64,000 nt of DNA from Pseudeuparius sepicola (GCA_963920635.1 OY987303.1:51459223-51523222), one strand, 5' to 3'; counted from the stretch's first letter, positions 10,556 through 22,720 are shown. Numbers and translations are program-made. Notes: generated by a model from the sequence alone, not told the origin.

Positions 10556-10797
10556 TTGATATTGTTGGCTCGACAACGATATTGTTGTTTCAATCGTTTC
10601 CGCTGGGGTGGGGGAATCACGGCACGCAGTCCAGTCCATTTCCATTTCTACCAATTTCTACTTGTGCATGCTTGTGTTTGTGTTGAATCTGCCGCCGGTA
10701 ATTTAGCTCCTTTTTGTGATCTGTGTCATTTAGTCAGCAGAATATGTGGAACTGTTAGTTTCGTGGGGTTTTGAGGAACTAGTGTCAATTTTTAATG
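10556..10797 (+). other. Possible host 5' exon ending at a splice donor
   Basis: A compositionally distinct block, richer in G+C than the AT-rich sequence on both sides, ends in AATG followed by GTAAGTATTC, a consensus 5' splice site (GT at 10798-10799). A frame of 72 codons runs through part of it but matches no family. This is the pattern of a first exon with a promoter, yet no TATA box or matching downstream exon is visible. Confidence 0.25.
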
Positions 10798-11870
10798 GTA
10801 AGTATTCTCATTCTACAGCATCTATACCTGTAACGTATACTCGTGTATGTAGACGAGATCAAATTCTTGGGATGGCACGCGTCATCAACCGATTTTAATA
10901 TAAAAACAATGTAGATAATAGATAAATACTGTTTTACATAGTTTTGACGGCGGGTGCGACGTACACCGGTATATATGAATTTGATCTCGGCTATAATATA
11001 CCTAGGCATGATTAGGCTTTTTGTGCAAATGCTAATGACGGCCATTGCGATAAATATATTTAAATAATGTTTGTCTCAAAATGTGATTAATTACTTAGAT
11101 TAAAATTTGTATTGATCAAAAGTTTAAAATTATGCGCGTATTCCCTACAGATCAAAAAAAGCCATTTTATGGGTCAAAATGTTGAATCACCACATACGTG
11201 CTGTACATTGAGTCTGAAGCTCAGGTACTTACAGTCGTGACTTAGTTTACACTGTTTATATTAATTTATACAAGTAACGGTTCAAAATTTTCTATTTTTA
11301 TTGCCACTATTTCTAATAATAACTAACTGGCGATAGTGAGAAAGTTTCGTATTTTTTTAGATCACAATTGCAATTATTTTAGAAATTTTTGAGAGAGACA
11401 TCGTATGTTCCTCTTATACTTATTATATTGTTATATTACACCACAGATAACGTAACTTATCTGTGATTACACTTAATGCGCAATACTTTTTATTTTTGCA
11501 TTCAAAGTAATAGGACAAAACACTGATGTATACCAATGTAATAGGTACCTAATGTAATAATAATTTGTTTGTCAGTAAAGAAATATGTAGATAGGTTTGT
11601 TTTTTATATAATGTCACTATTTTGTGGTATAAAGGAGTAACTATATTACTTTTTGCTTGATGCCATTTACTATTTGTTGAAATCAAAATGTTTCAAACGT
11701 GCTAGAAATAAAGTTTTTTTTAAGAATAGGTAGTATTGTTTTATTTACCTATACCTTCAGGATAAACATGTATGTAGTTAAGTACCTGCAGTGTGTTTCT
11801 GGACTGAGTTCAGCCAAAGTAAACGCGTGCTTTTTGAATTGTTAATAATTTTATTATATTGCTTTTTTCA
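10798..11870. other. AT-rich stretch, intron-like or intergenic
   Basis: Nothing coding is recognised. A short hairpin (CACAGATAACGTAACTTATC, 11442-11461) is present. At 11791-11828 a CAGTGTGTTTCTGGACTGAG block resembles the left end of the MITE that starts at 11873. Confidence 0.35.
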
Positions 11871-11872
11871 TA

Positions 11873-12147
11873 TACAGTGTGTTCCCGGATTGAGTTCGGG
11901 TAAAGTATAAACGACCAGAAATTCTGAGCTTCTGATGTCCAGGCTTATATGGTTTGAAAGTAATCTGTGATAATTTTATTTCAGAAAAATCTCGTTTGCT
12001 TTGGAAATTTACAAGGCGCATTATATACGTAACACATTTTTTCGAGCTAAAATTATGACACAGATTAGTTTCAAAGCAAACAGGCCTGGACTCCAGAACC
12101 TCAGAATTTCTGGTCATTTATATTTTACCCGAACTCAAACCGGGATA
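11873..12147. mobile_element. MITE/foldback (about 275 bp)
   Basis: The left end ACAGTGTGTTCCCGGATTGA and the right end form inverted arms of roughly 110 bases. Matching blocks include GAGTTCGGGTAAA and CCAGAAATTCTGAG with their complements. The right tip is slightly eroded. An 87-codon frame spanning it on the minus strand follows the palindrome and is not a gene. Confidence 0.75.
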
Positions 12148-12925
12148 TGCAAAAAATAACATTTATAATCCACTAAAATAATATTGCATTATTACTAAAT
12201 GATAAACATTTATTTAACAAATCAAAAAACACGTTTACCTCAATCGTACAATAATAATTAAAATTATTAGACCTAACATTATAACAGTCCAAATTAGTTT
12301 TTTGTCTAAAAAGAGTACGTAATTAATTCAAAGCGAATACTAATTTTTCGATAAAGAATATAATAATTCTTATTATCATATATTATATAATATACTATAT
12401 AATAGATTAATTCAATGAAAGCTTCAATTTATTCGTACACTAGAATATAATACAGCTAAATGGAGTAAAAGTCGGAACAACAAGTTTTTTTTGGGTAGAA
12501 AATAGATTTATTTTTTTATTAATAATAATATGATTTAAATCAATGGCAGGAAATTTCACTGAGAAAGTAAGGTATTATTGGTATCCAATGATTCGCTATA
12601 TTTATATTATGGTATTGAAAACCAATGGTATGTTATATTTGAGACAATGAATGGATTCACTCCGTAAACAATAATATCATAAGCATTGAAGGGAATGTCG
12701 ATATATTTGAGGAATACGGAATAGAGTGTATCATTGGCTTAAAGCTTGTTTTTTTGAAAATAGGATAGTGTTTTCTGTGTGTATGTATGTGCGTGTGTTT
12801 GTGAGGCGTGTTAGTCGGCAGGTAGTTGGCAGATGTAATTCCGTTCCCTTGGAGCACAGCTTGTATTGGCGTGGGGACGAATATCACAGCCTACGTATAT
12901 ATATCCCCTGAATATCCAAGCTATA
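12148..12925. other. AT-rich non-coding stretch
   Basis: Low-complexity A/T-rich DNA with a GT-rich tract (12774-12812, TGTATG/GTGTGT). No coding evidence. Confidence 0.4.
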
Positions 12926-13400
12926 CACAGGGTGTTTCACTAAGGGTGAAGAGGTACCATATCTCAGGGATTAATAGTCCTGGAGCTTTGGGAAAAATCT
13001 TTTTAAGTAATATGGTCACGAAAAATCGCTGAAAATTATTCATATGTTTGTAGGTCGGCCGCTAGGGGCGTATTCGCAACAGTACATTTGAAGAATGAGT
13101 TTTCTAAAAAAAAATAACTAATATATCAATAATAATTTTATTGCACTCTTCAGCAAATTCTGAACAATAATTTTCGTTAAGGATTTTTTGCTCTTGCTCT
13201 TCAAATAGAGGTGAGACGGGCGGATAAACCTTGAGTTGAAAAAATGCTGCTAACTCCGGTTTGGTTGAATTTGGGCTTGTTGAAGAGAGATTTCCTTCTT
13301 CTAAAAAATGATTGTCCAGTAAGATCATTTCGAATTTCGTGGTCACCGCTAGAGGGCGCAATTCAAAAAATTTCCCTTTTATTACAATTTTCGACTTTTC
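12926..13400 (+). mobile_element. Left end of an ACAGGGTGTTTCAC-type element
   Basis: ACACAGGGTGTTTCACTAAG is the usual tip of Tc1/mariner-like and derived elements. No matching right end was found within 1 kb, and short frames in the following 450 bases match no family. Boundaries beyond the tip are a guess. Confidence 0.35.
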
Positions 13401-14428
13401 TCCGAAATTTTAAATTCAATATTCAATGACATATTTATTCTGTTATAATCGAAAAGTAGATTACATTTACAACAAAAAATACTTTGGTATTTCCATATCT
13501 TCATTAGTTTCGGAGTTATCGCCAAAGTAATAATTATTAACATGTTATTTGAAAGAAGAAGGTAGGTATTTGTTTTCAAAGATTTCCGTGGTCAAGCATG
13601 CAATGAAATAAATAAATATCTGCTTGAGCTTTTCGTAAATGGCTAGATTTTCACTTTTTATTCCCTTTATCGTATTTCTAATTTACTTACCTTACCTGTC
13701 GTATTGATGAGATTATGAAGAAAATTCGATTATTCTTGCATTCAACTTCTTATTACTAGGTATAGGCGTCATTTTGTTTTTCATTTTTTTTACTTCATAT
13801 TCATAATCAGCATCTCAAAAACATAAAAATATACATTTTCATTAAAAAATAATGATTCTACAATTAATTGTAGACGATTTTTGAGAAATTTCGGTGAAAA
13901 ATCGATTTTTTGAGTTTTTTTATTTTTTTTTATTTTTTTTTTAAAAGCGCACTTTTTCAAGCTGCGGACTTATAAATAAAAGTATGTTTGAAGGTGTTTC
14001 AAAAGGTTTTATTCAAATCCATGACTTCCCTAATTAATTCCTAATTAACACCATTTTTCGTCTACGTGGACTCCACTACTATAATTTCATAATTATTAAA
14101 ATAAAAAGCAAAACAGTGTATTTATTTAATTTGTCGCATCTACATATCCACTTCTTCTTGTCGTACATATTTCTGTAAAAGTATCGCGTAAAATTGCAAC
14201 TTTATCCGCATACTGTTGAGATAATTGCAAATCTGGAGCTGGTCTACCAAGAGATTTTATTACAACATTTTTTGTCAATGAAGTCTTAAAAAGTTACCAT
14301 TCAAAATTCCCTGCAGACTATTTTTCATTTTGTTTGGGTAAACTTTTTTCGTGCGCTGTTTCAGTGCGCTATAGCCATTATTACTAATACCGGTGTTTTC
14401 AAAGAAGTAGGTATAATAAAAAAAAGTA
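13401..14428. other. AT-rich non-coding stretch
   Basis: T- and A-rich with a long T run near 13917-13940. No gene or repeat boundary is recognised. Confidence 0.35.
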
Positions 14429-14694
14429 AAAGTCTCATTCGCTTTTTGTCTTCTGAGGCAGGACACGAAAACACCATGGAGTTTCGGTGGTGCTCCAAAT
14501 ATGTCCCTTCCCTACCCATCCTGAAAATTCGTATAATTGCGTATAACCGCTCTATAAACAAAGTTCAACGTTCCGCTCTCTGCCGTACCATATTATGTGC
14601 CCGCCCATTGTGGTATCAGTGAAATGGTCCAAAGGCGCGCATTTAGATGCAAATTCCGGACCTGTACAGTGCAGTCTCCCGCAGCGTCTCTTGT
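14429..14694. repeat. Direct duplication, copy 1 (about 265 bp)
   Basis: Nearly identical to 14822-15078 in the same orientation; differences are single bases. A diverged third relative lies at 780-955. Short minus-strand frames are identical in both copies only because the duplication is recent. Confidence 0.9.
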
Positions 14695-14821
14695 CTCTGT
14701 TATCTTGCTACAACGTATAGGTATATTACTTCCACAATTCCGCACATAATAAATTTCGCGAAAAAGCAACAAATATACCTTGGAGCCGCATAGGAATTCT
14801 TGTTTCTTGGGTACTTCACCG

Positions 14822-15078
14822 AAAGTCTCATTCGCTTTTTGTCTTCTGAGGCAGGACACGAAAACACCATGGAGTTTCGGTGGTGCTCCAAATATGTCCC
14901 TTCCCTACCCATCCTGAAAATTCGTATAATTGCGTATAACCGCTCTATAAACAAAGTTCAACGTTCGGCTCTCTGCCGTACCATATTATGGGCCCGTCCA
15001 TTGTGGTATCAGTGAAATGGTCCAAAGGCGCGCATTTAGATGCAAATTCCGGACCTGTACAGTGCAGTCTCCTGCAGC
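14822..15078. repeat. Direct duplication, copy 2
   Basis: Second copy of the 14429-14694 unit. The two are separated by about 127 bases of unrelated sequence, so this is not a simple head-to-tail tandem. Confidence 0.9.
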
Positions 15079-15619
15079 GTAAATGTCACTGTTGACCCGG
15101 CTAAATATTTTGTCCTTTCTAGGTAGATATTTGCAATTGAGTGTTTTTTTTTGCTAAATAACATTTCGATTAGGTGGGCAGACACCCTGTGGAGGCGTGG
15201 CACCGATCCCAGATAAAGTCCCTGATATACCTACCGGCGACTTACCAGAAGAGTGAAGATCTTAAGATATCTAATTTGGGAACAAGGCAAGAAGGTTTTT
15301 TTTTACCAATAGAAAGGCTCTCTTATTATTAAAGCGTCTTACATAATTTAGAATACAATATGACCGGCAAGCTGTATTTTTCTAAGAAGAAATTTGGATG
15401 TAAAATTACATTGTTATTAACTAATAAAGCTGACTTCATGTTTCTATTTAAATGGGACACATCTGTCATCAAACATAACTTGGAAATATTGCTTGGAAGA
15501 ACCATGAAAGTTTTAAAAGTCTTTTATGTAGATTTAATTACGAAAGGACCCCGCTCAAAGTGATCTATGTGGGAATTGCCTGAATTGTTCATATTGTCCA
15601 GTGGAAGTCTTCCCGATTT
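15079..15619. other. Unassigned stretch
   Basis: Includes an ACACCCTGTGG motif at about 15183 that resembles a TIR-element tip. A 67-codon frame at 15360-15563 is lysine- and leucine-rich and matches nothing recognisable. Confidence 0.3.
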
Positions 15620-15800
15620 AGAGTTTCATAAGACTTGTTCTTGTCAAGAAATTTAAATTTCTTGTCTTTGCAAGACAATACTTTTTGCCAGCAAGAGTCA
15701 GGCAAGACAAGAATGAATTTAATGTCTTGTTTTGCTTTGCATGACAAGACAAGAATAGTTCTAGCAAGACAAGAAATCTTGTTCTTTATGGGAAGAATAT
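15620..15800. mobile_element. CAAGAC-rich element fragment
   Basis: Dense CAAGAC/GTCTTG motifs in both orientations after an AGAGTTTCATAAGACTTG tip, similar to the tips at 17965 and 19592. Probably an old end of the same family. Confidence 0.6.
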
Positions 15801-16425
15801 ACTCTTACGATGGTGAAGTGTTCAGCGTTTGGTTGCAAAAGCAAAAGTGAAAAGCAAGAGCCCAGGATTTCGTTTCACAGGTAAATATTTAACAGGCTAC
15901 CTTTGAAAGATGCCCTAAAACTTAATTTTTTCTCAGTATAACTTCCTTCTAGCGTTTAGTATGATAAAGTGCATTGTTTTGTTTGTAAATAGGTCCAATA
16001 TAATTATTTTTTTAACATCGTTTTTATTGAAAATTTCTTAATTGATTATGATAGTTTCATCAAATATGGGCTGATTTCCATGGGCGTGCATTATTTATTT
16101 GCTTTTGTTTGATTCGAAATCGCCACAAATAAATATATTTCAGCACTTGACACTAGCTTTACATTTGGGAAATTATCTGCAAATATATACCAATATTTCA
16201 AATTAAATGTAAGTCAAATTAACTACCTCTTCATTTTTAACATTTTTGCGATGCTACGCCACTGGTCTGTCGTGCGATGTGGCAGTCGGTAACACGGCCG
16301 CGAGTGCTGTTAGATGTCCTCTCTTTTTTCTTAACTAAGATTATTACACACAATCAACTCCATAGCGTATATTTAAAGTTTAATTCAAAGTACCTACTTA
16401 CCTATAATACGAAATTGTTTTTTTT
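15801..16425. other. Unassigned AT-rich stretch
   Basis: No coding evidence. Near 16253-16264 CTACGCCACTG resembles the right tip of a hAT element, but no left partner or target duplication was found. Confidence 0.3.
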
Positions 16426-16826
16426 TTTCAAACTCAAAACGCACATATCAAAATTTAAATATCTCCTTTGAATACGAGGTAGATTAAAAAATGTCAAAAT
16501 AACTTAATAAGAGTAAAGTACCATTATTTTTTGGAATACGGTAAAAAGTTACTTACAGAAGATGTTTGGAATCAAAGGTGGATGTCAGATTTAAAGTCAC
16601 AGCCACCTGGTCAAAAAAAAAACAAATTTAACTTTTTTGTATTTTTTTCGTCCGCCCTGTGTATTACAAAAAAACAAAATACCGCAAGCGCAACTTATCA
16701 TTGGGTAACACATGAATTTGCTACTAAACTTTAATTTTGTTCGATTAGCAGTTAAATTTAAATTAATCGAAATCAGAGTTTAAAAATATTAAATTTTTGT
16801 GTCCAACGTTCTGCCGGTCCCTGTAT
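16426..16826. mobile_element. MITE family A, copy 2 (left-truncated)
   Basis: Homologous to 1909-2333 from its first third to the right tip (GTTCTGCCGGTCCCTGTAT). It lacks the left tip and keeps about 70 bases (around 16505-16575) that copy 1 has lost. Non-coding. Confidence 0.85.
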
Positions 16827-17962
16827 ATTGCACGATGCGTAAGCTCTTTTTTGGCCTCGGAGATACTTTTAACGACCGCGTTGCCTAGGTGCCTCCTCCG
16901 CCAAAAAAAGTGCAATGTAAATAACTGTTGCATACGCATTTTACATTTTTCCCAGTAGAATGGTAAGCAATATTCTGTTCACCAAAACTTCAATATTTTT
17001 AATTTGATGTTCGCCCAACAAATACTCTGTAAATTTAAAACGTGTTGGTCAAACTTCCAATGGTTGATCCTTCTTCTCTACTCGGTCAACGTCGCACAGT
17101 TTCAGTTTTTTACTCGCATCTTTCCGTTAAACTCTTAGGGCGCTTTAAGACTCCGAGCGATCCTCCTCACTGCTATGCTAGTCTAAAAAATATGAATTTC
17201 GCGTAACGTTAAAAATGCGAATGCTTATTTCCTGTCACATTTGTCGTTGCCAGATAACCATCGCCAAATTAGTCGGAACAATCCCCAACATCGCATGTTA
17301 ACAAGTACGAAACAGTCACTCAGAACTGGTTCACTTATCGAGAACACGTCCCTACGAGATTCCTCGCAATACTTAGACGCATGCCAGACGTGCGTTTCCA
17401 TCCATCAAATTGCTACCAGACACGAAAATGGAAATCGACTGGGAAATTTATTCCGCTTTTCGTTACAATGAAGCAATCAAACTTTTCTATAAATATTTAA
17501 CGCTGAGATAAACGGAAAAATACCGTCAGTTATACCTACTCAATTGTATGTTGCGAGGTATGTTGTATGTCCCAGAAGAAGTTTCTCGTTAGGTAATTTA
17601 TAACATCTACTGTTTTAAATTATACTCTAATTTTATTTCATTAGAGATATTGAAAACAACAGAGTCTACGTTAAACTAAAGTACAAAATATTAAGAAATA
17701 AAAATATTAAATATTTAACGAACAGAACTTATATTTTCGTCACAATTTTTAATATAATACTCCCAAAGATAAAGACAAATAATACAAAGAATGCTATGTT
17801 TAGTTCCTATTATCCCAGAAAACCTAGATGTATCCTGCAAAGAAACCATTTTTAGTACAGACGGTAGACTAGATATATTAAAAATTCTTGGACCAGAAAC
17901 CGATATAAAATAGATATAAAATAATGTTATTTTATTTATATTTATTTACACGAGATGAAATT
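16827..17962. other. Unassigned, partly low-copy stretch
   Basis: 17050-17480 is less AT-rich and looks single-copy within the window. A 76-codon frame there (17241-17471) lacks an ATG and matches no family. The rest is AT-rich. Confidence 0.3.
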
Positions 17963-18847
17963 AGTGTTTCACAAGACAAGATTTCTTGTCTTGCAAGACC
18001 TATTCTTGTTTTCTCTTGCAAGACAATAAATTAAATTCATTCCCGTCTTGCCAAACTCTTGCTGGCGAAAATCTTGTCTTGCAAGCAAGACTTCTTGCAA
18101 CTTCTTGTTCTTGCAATTTTTTGTTTAGTGATGCAATCGCTGGAAGAGTCTTGCTACCAAGACTCTTGTTAGCAAGAATGCTAAGAAGATACCACTCCTG
18201 CTGAGCAGTCGTGGTATTTTCAGCTTCGGGATTATAATTCGCAAAATTAACGAAAGGTACTTAATTATCGATAATAGGTACAGCACTTGCTTTATTACCC
18301 CTAATAATATACTACTACTAATATACAGTTATTGTTCTTATGCTCATTGTTTAAAAAACAATGGTATCATCACCTACATTAATTATTTGTCTTATTAAAG
18401 TTTTACAGAAATTATAATTACAGATACCTAGTGATTTTTGAAAGATTTGCGTTTAGCAAGAGTCTTGCAGAATTATTTCTTATCTTGTCTTGTCCTTGTC
18501 ATGTCCTTGTCTTGTTCTTGTCTTGTATTGTTCTTGTCTTGTTCTTGTCTTGTTCTTGTCTTTTTCTTGTCTTGCTCGCGTCTTGTTCTTGTCTTGTTCT
18601 TGTCTTGTTCTTGTCTTGTTCTTGTCTTGTTCTTGTCTTGTTCTTGTCTTGTTCTTGTTCTTGTCTTGTTCTTGTCTTGTTCTTGTCTTGTTCTTGTCTT
18701 GTTCTTGTCTTGTTCTTGTCTTGTTCTTGTCTTGTTCTTGTCTTGTTCTTGTCTTGTTCTTGTCTTGTTCTTGCCTTGTTCTTGTCTTGTTCTTGCAGCA
18801 AGAACAAGACAAGAACAAGAAATTCGCAAGAGCCTTGTGAAACACTA
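17963..18847. mobile_element. CAAGAC-rich TIR element with internal minisatellite
   Basis: The left tip TAGTGTTTCACAAGACAAG (about 17965) and the right tip CTTGTGAAACACTA (ending 18846) are inverted. Both subterminal zones are packed with CAAGAC/GTCTTG motifs, which may be transposase-binding sites. The right half holds a long 11-bp minisatellite built from the same motif. No transposase is encoded. Confidence 0.65.
18485..18797. repeat. 11-bp minisatellite (TTCTTGTCTTG)n
   Basis: About 28 units of TTCTTGTCTTG, with one shortened unit near 18656 and several single-base variants. Because 11 is not a multiple of 3 and stops are rare in the motif, long open frames appear in several frames on both strands; these are artefacts. 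Confidence 0.98.
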
Positions 18848-19591
18848 TTCTGCATAAAAACTGTTTTTATGTTTCTTTCGTTTTGGAGAAAATCGTGAAA
18901 AACCATGGCAGTGTATACCCTAGGTTGAACGGCTTTTAGTTTTTGAGAAAACGAACAAATTACTGTGGCGATATACCTAACGTTAGGTAGGAAAAAATCG
19001 GATCGAAAGAGAGGGTATAGAATCCTATTTTTCTGTAGTTCCGAGTTTTCCGGCTTTCCCTAAACAATTTCGCCAACTCGAAAATATTACAGAGCACTGT
19101 CGGCCATAGTTATGAAACTCCAGGTAACGCGCGGACTACTCCAAACCTCAGACCTCAAATTTTCGCACTTAACATGAGAAATTGTTGGTTCCGGGCCCAT
19201 TTTCAGGCACTCCGCGTATATACACCGGACTAATTCAATCTTTGGGGCCATTTCGACGCGTTACACGGCGGAGGTGTTCATTAGTAAGTTTACAGCGCAT
19301 CCAATTTTGGGTTGGGTGCGTGTCCTGCACTAATTTGTAAGCGGGATCGGGGAAATACTGAAACGCGACATAAACAGCCAGGGAAGACAAATTATTCGGG
19401 AGGCTCCGCGTTTGTTATGTAAATATGGTGGGACACTGTTAATCATTTCTGGCACGGTGGGGAAATCGGTGTTAAAGGTCTGACGTCTGACGTTGGCTGA
19501 AACGCGAGGGTAGGTAAATGTTTTCTAACAGGTCGACCGCAAAAATCATCACTACAAAAAAAATTAATTATGCCATAATGATGAGGCTATA
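18848..19591. other. Low-copy, moderate-GC stretch
   Basis: 18900-19510 appears only once in the window and is less AT-rich than its surroundings. It could be host intergenic or intronic DNA. No open frame with a recognisable domain. Confidence 0.3.
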
Positions 19592-19720
19592 TAGTGTTTC
19601 ACAAGACTCTTGCAAATTTCTTGTCTTGTTCTTGCTGCAAGAACAAGACAAGACTCTTTTAAAGACAAGACAAGAAATCGTTCTGAGAAACTCTTGCAAT
19701 TTTGCAAGAAGTTATGCAAA
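19592..19720 (+). mobile_element. CAAGAC-rich element, left end
   Basis: Begins TAGTGTTTCACAAGACTC like the element at 17963 and carries a perfect GTTCTTGCTGCAAGAAC hairpin. No right tip is seen nearby, so it is a fragment or very short derivative. Confidence 0.6.
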
Positions 19721-20215
19721 AAATAATAATGTAGTTGACGACAATATTGATTTTTAAACAATGAGCATAAACTCCTGGACAAAATTAACGCACCACTTTG
19801 ATTAATTTAAATATTTACAATAAAATCACACAATAAAACTAAGTTACATTAAAATGATAATGAATACCTACAAATTAGTCAAACACGACCTTAACATGAC
19901 TTTAATTTAATGTTAATGTTCCACTAAAGATGTGCTTTTGCTGAAAATGCATAAATAAGCTAGCATAACTCCAAATTAAAAAAAAGGAAAAAATCAGCAA
20001 AACGGAATGAATGCATCTGTATACCTAGATCCATAATCTGCAGAGTTGCAACTTCTCTAATGTGAAAAATAATGAAAGCACTTATTTCTTACAATGTATA
20101 TATAGCAAAGGCACTATAATAGGTATCTAAAGGTATATAATTATGTTAATATTATCTCTTTATTATATAATATATAATATTATAATTGGTAATATTAAAA
20201 TACACATGTTGAAAA
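19721..20215. other. AT-rich non-coding stretch
   Basis: Nothing recognised. Confidence 0.35.
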
Positions 20216-20400
20216 TACAGTGTCCTCCAACAAGTTCGCACCATAGGGAGGAAATTTTTAATTAAAGTTTTATTTTGAAATTTAATTTTGGGGTTACCTT
20301 TTGCTTTAAAGAAGATGAAAAATGACCCACTCAAACGTGGTCATGTATTTTCGTTATCTGTCAAAAATGACATTTAAAAAAATACATCGCCAAAAAGGGG
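20216..20400 (+). mobile_element. Left end of a TACAGTG-type TIR element
   Basis: Begins TACAGTGTCCTCCAACAAG. Related to 6180-6330 (see there). The right end was not found. Confidence 0.5.
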
Positions 20401-20823
20401 TTTAGTTGTTAAAATATCAAATAGTTTTACTTGAAAAAGTTGTTTGTTTTAGGTAAGTGTACTCTCTACTAAAATATTTAGTTTTTTTGCCAATTTTTAA
20501 TATTTATGAAATTTCTGAAAATTTTAAAGACTCGAAACTTCGTAAAAACTATTTTATATCACTAGCTTTATCATTCTAATAATTTTTTATTACTAATTAC
20601 CGATAAGAATAGGTATTTTTCAAAAGAAAATGATATTTACGCTTTAAAATTTTGTTATGTTTGTTGCAAAGTTGATGTACCGTCTAGCATTTGGGGTATA
20701 CATTTAGTTACACTACGTTTCCCAGTTCTAAATTGATGCCAAAATAATAATAAATTAAAATATCATCAAACTATTTTACGTATCTAAGCAAAATTCTTGA
20801 CCTTTATGTGGAACAAATAATTA

Positions 20824-21353
20824 TTTCTTGAAATCGGCAGTAAAGTGTCCCAAAATCGTCATTAAAAGCTCAGAAATCGGCACTGAAGTAACCCATTATT
20901 GTACGATTTTTTCAATAAGTAGGCCTTGGAGAGATGTAAAAATCAAACGTCAGACGCGGAGCCATCGCTCGTCAAAAGTGACCAAATATTCAAAACCCGG
21001 CCAATAAAGGCCCATTTAACTATTCGTACACATTGCGAAATTGTTACCTATAGCAGCGCGATCTATTAGTATAAATATTTTAGTAGGTTTGAATATCAGT
21101 AGATTTATTATGGAGGCTGCACAACAAGAGGCAATTTGGTTTTTCTGTTCGAAGCGGCCGTGTCTTTGTCATACTTGACCTAGGTAGAGCGATCGTCAAA
21201 GTCAAGCAACGCCGCGCGTAGTCGGTTCATGGACGGGTGATCCCTTATTATTATTTTCTTGCCTAATAAAACTTTTTTTTCCGATTTCAAAAAAAATATA
21301 ATATGTACCTCGGCACTGAAGTTCTTTTTATGACTCATGTGGTTTATTCCACG
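20824..21353 (+). repeat. Dispersed repeat with 5S rRNA-like segment, copy 1
   Basis: One of three dispersed copies (also 50433-50983 and 57520-58247) of the unit that forms the tandem array at 62358-64000. The segment 21187-21243 contains AAAGTCAAGCAACGCCG and GGTTCATGGACGGGTGATC. By position and sequence these resemble the internal promoter boxes A and C of eukaryotic 5S rRNA. A T-run follows, then a CGGCACTGAAGTTC block that begins the terminal hairpin seen in the array. The right half of that hairpin is missing here. No protein is encoded. Confidence 0.7.
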
Positions 21354-22504
21354 TAGACTACGACTAAGGGGAAACAGCTGCCGTAGTCTACCTTCTCGAA
21401 AGATTCAAATATGAAAACACTGGCACATCCATTAGAACTTGGATGTTGGTATGATATTATAGGTAGAAATTTATAGTCCCATAAAGCCGCTAACTTTATT
21501 ATTGATATTTATGGTAATATTCTAATCTATATTTGCGCTTACTTTAGTTTTAATCTCTTGTTACTTCTGAAATTAAAACTAATAATTTTTAATGTAAAAA
21601 AAAAACCTCCATGAACTCATTAGTTCATAATATATACAGCTTCTTCACTTTGAGAACCAGATAAAAAAAATAGGTATCACTTAACATAATCTAATTTTAT
21701 CTGACTAATAGAAATATCGCAAAGAAACCGCATAAATAAAACACACATTACGACTTGCCCTTTTACCTAAAGACACGGTATTCGGGTTATAAGCGAATTT
21801 CGCCCCTTTTATGGCGTCTAATTTTACACGGCTGAAACGTTATCGTCGACGGAACTGTTTAAGCAACACACAGCAATTATGTGATCGATAAGGACTTACG
21901 TGATGGCGGTTCTTTCAGTCTCGACTCTGCCGAGATTTAATCACTGGAAAGTTAACATAACCAGTGGTGGGTGTAGGCCGAAAACAGCGTAATTCTATCG
22001 GTTTTCGAACACGTAAGGTTTAAGGGTCATTTTAGTAACTTGAGAGGAAGATGTCGCCTTCATAGAGAAGGACTAAACCTAAACATAGAAAACGTACCTT
22101 ACATCATATAGTTGTTTGTATATAGGATTCCTATATTAGAGTTGAAGTGATAACGGTTTATTGTCATACAGGATCGCCTCGGGTTCATTATTTCCAGTGG
22201 CGTAAAATTTGTCTGAAATCAAATATCTACCTTAACTCCTTTACCTTAATCTATGCCACTGGAGATAGCAGGAACGTCAAACTTTCAATGTAAACTTAAT
22301 TTAGCGTCTAAACTCTACACCAACTCTAGAACACGCTGTATCAATGTTGACCATCATTTCTGTTATAGGTCCACACTCACGAGTATGTAACTAACAAATA
22401 TTGCTTACATTAGCGTTCACATTTCCAGTAAAGTGTTAAAATTATATGTATGTGCTCTAAGTTAGAGAATAAAAAATGTATTTTTATGGCTACGAATTTT
22501 TGAA
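21354..22504. other. Unassigned stretch
   Basis: 21740-22060 is of moderate GC and looks low-copy. The rest is AT-rich. No coding domain is recognised. Confidence 0.3.
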
Positions 22505-22720
22505 ATTTGAACAAAAATATACACACCCTGCAGAATGGAACTACCTGCATCCTTTTTTGTTCAGATTTGGTATTTGGACGTTTTAGTGGGTCCTGATTAA
22601 CGCTCTGTTGTCAGATTTTAAATAAAAAATGTCTAATATGGTTTTTCGAAAAACGCACCCCTATAAAAACTGCAGAAATTCAGGCTTTCCTGGCAATGCC
22701 AAGCCAATACTTCATAAACG
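22505..22720 (+). repeat. Diverged repeat related to 33365-33520
   Basis: Shares ACCCTGCAGAAT, CAGATTTTAAATAAAAAA and TGATTAACGCT in order with the segment right of the BEL element. The short frame in it is not shared, so it is treated as non-coding. Confidence 0.6.

Noticed and set aside
16253..16264. Orphan hAT-type right tip CTACGCCACTG (similar tips at 37849 and 7637)
   Set aside because: No left partner or target duplication could be found, so no element is called.
18431..18906. Long open frames on both strands rich in LVLFLSCSC or TRTRQEQDKNK
   Set aside because: They are translations of the 11-bp minisatellite, which lacks stops in most frames; no start context or domain.
22195..22261. 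67-bp mini hAT candidate with CAGTGGCGTA ends
   Set aside because: Inverted tips are present but the flanking 8 bases (ATTATTTC and GAGATAGC) do not match.
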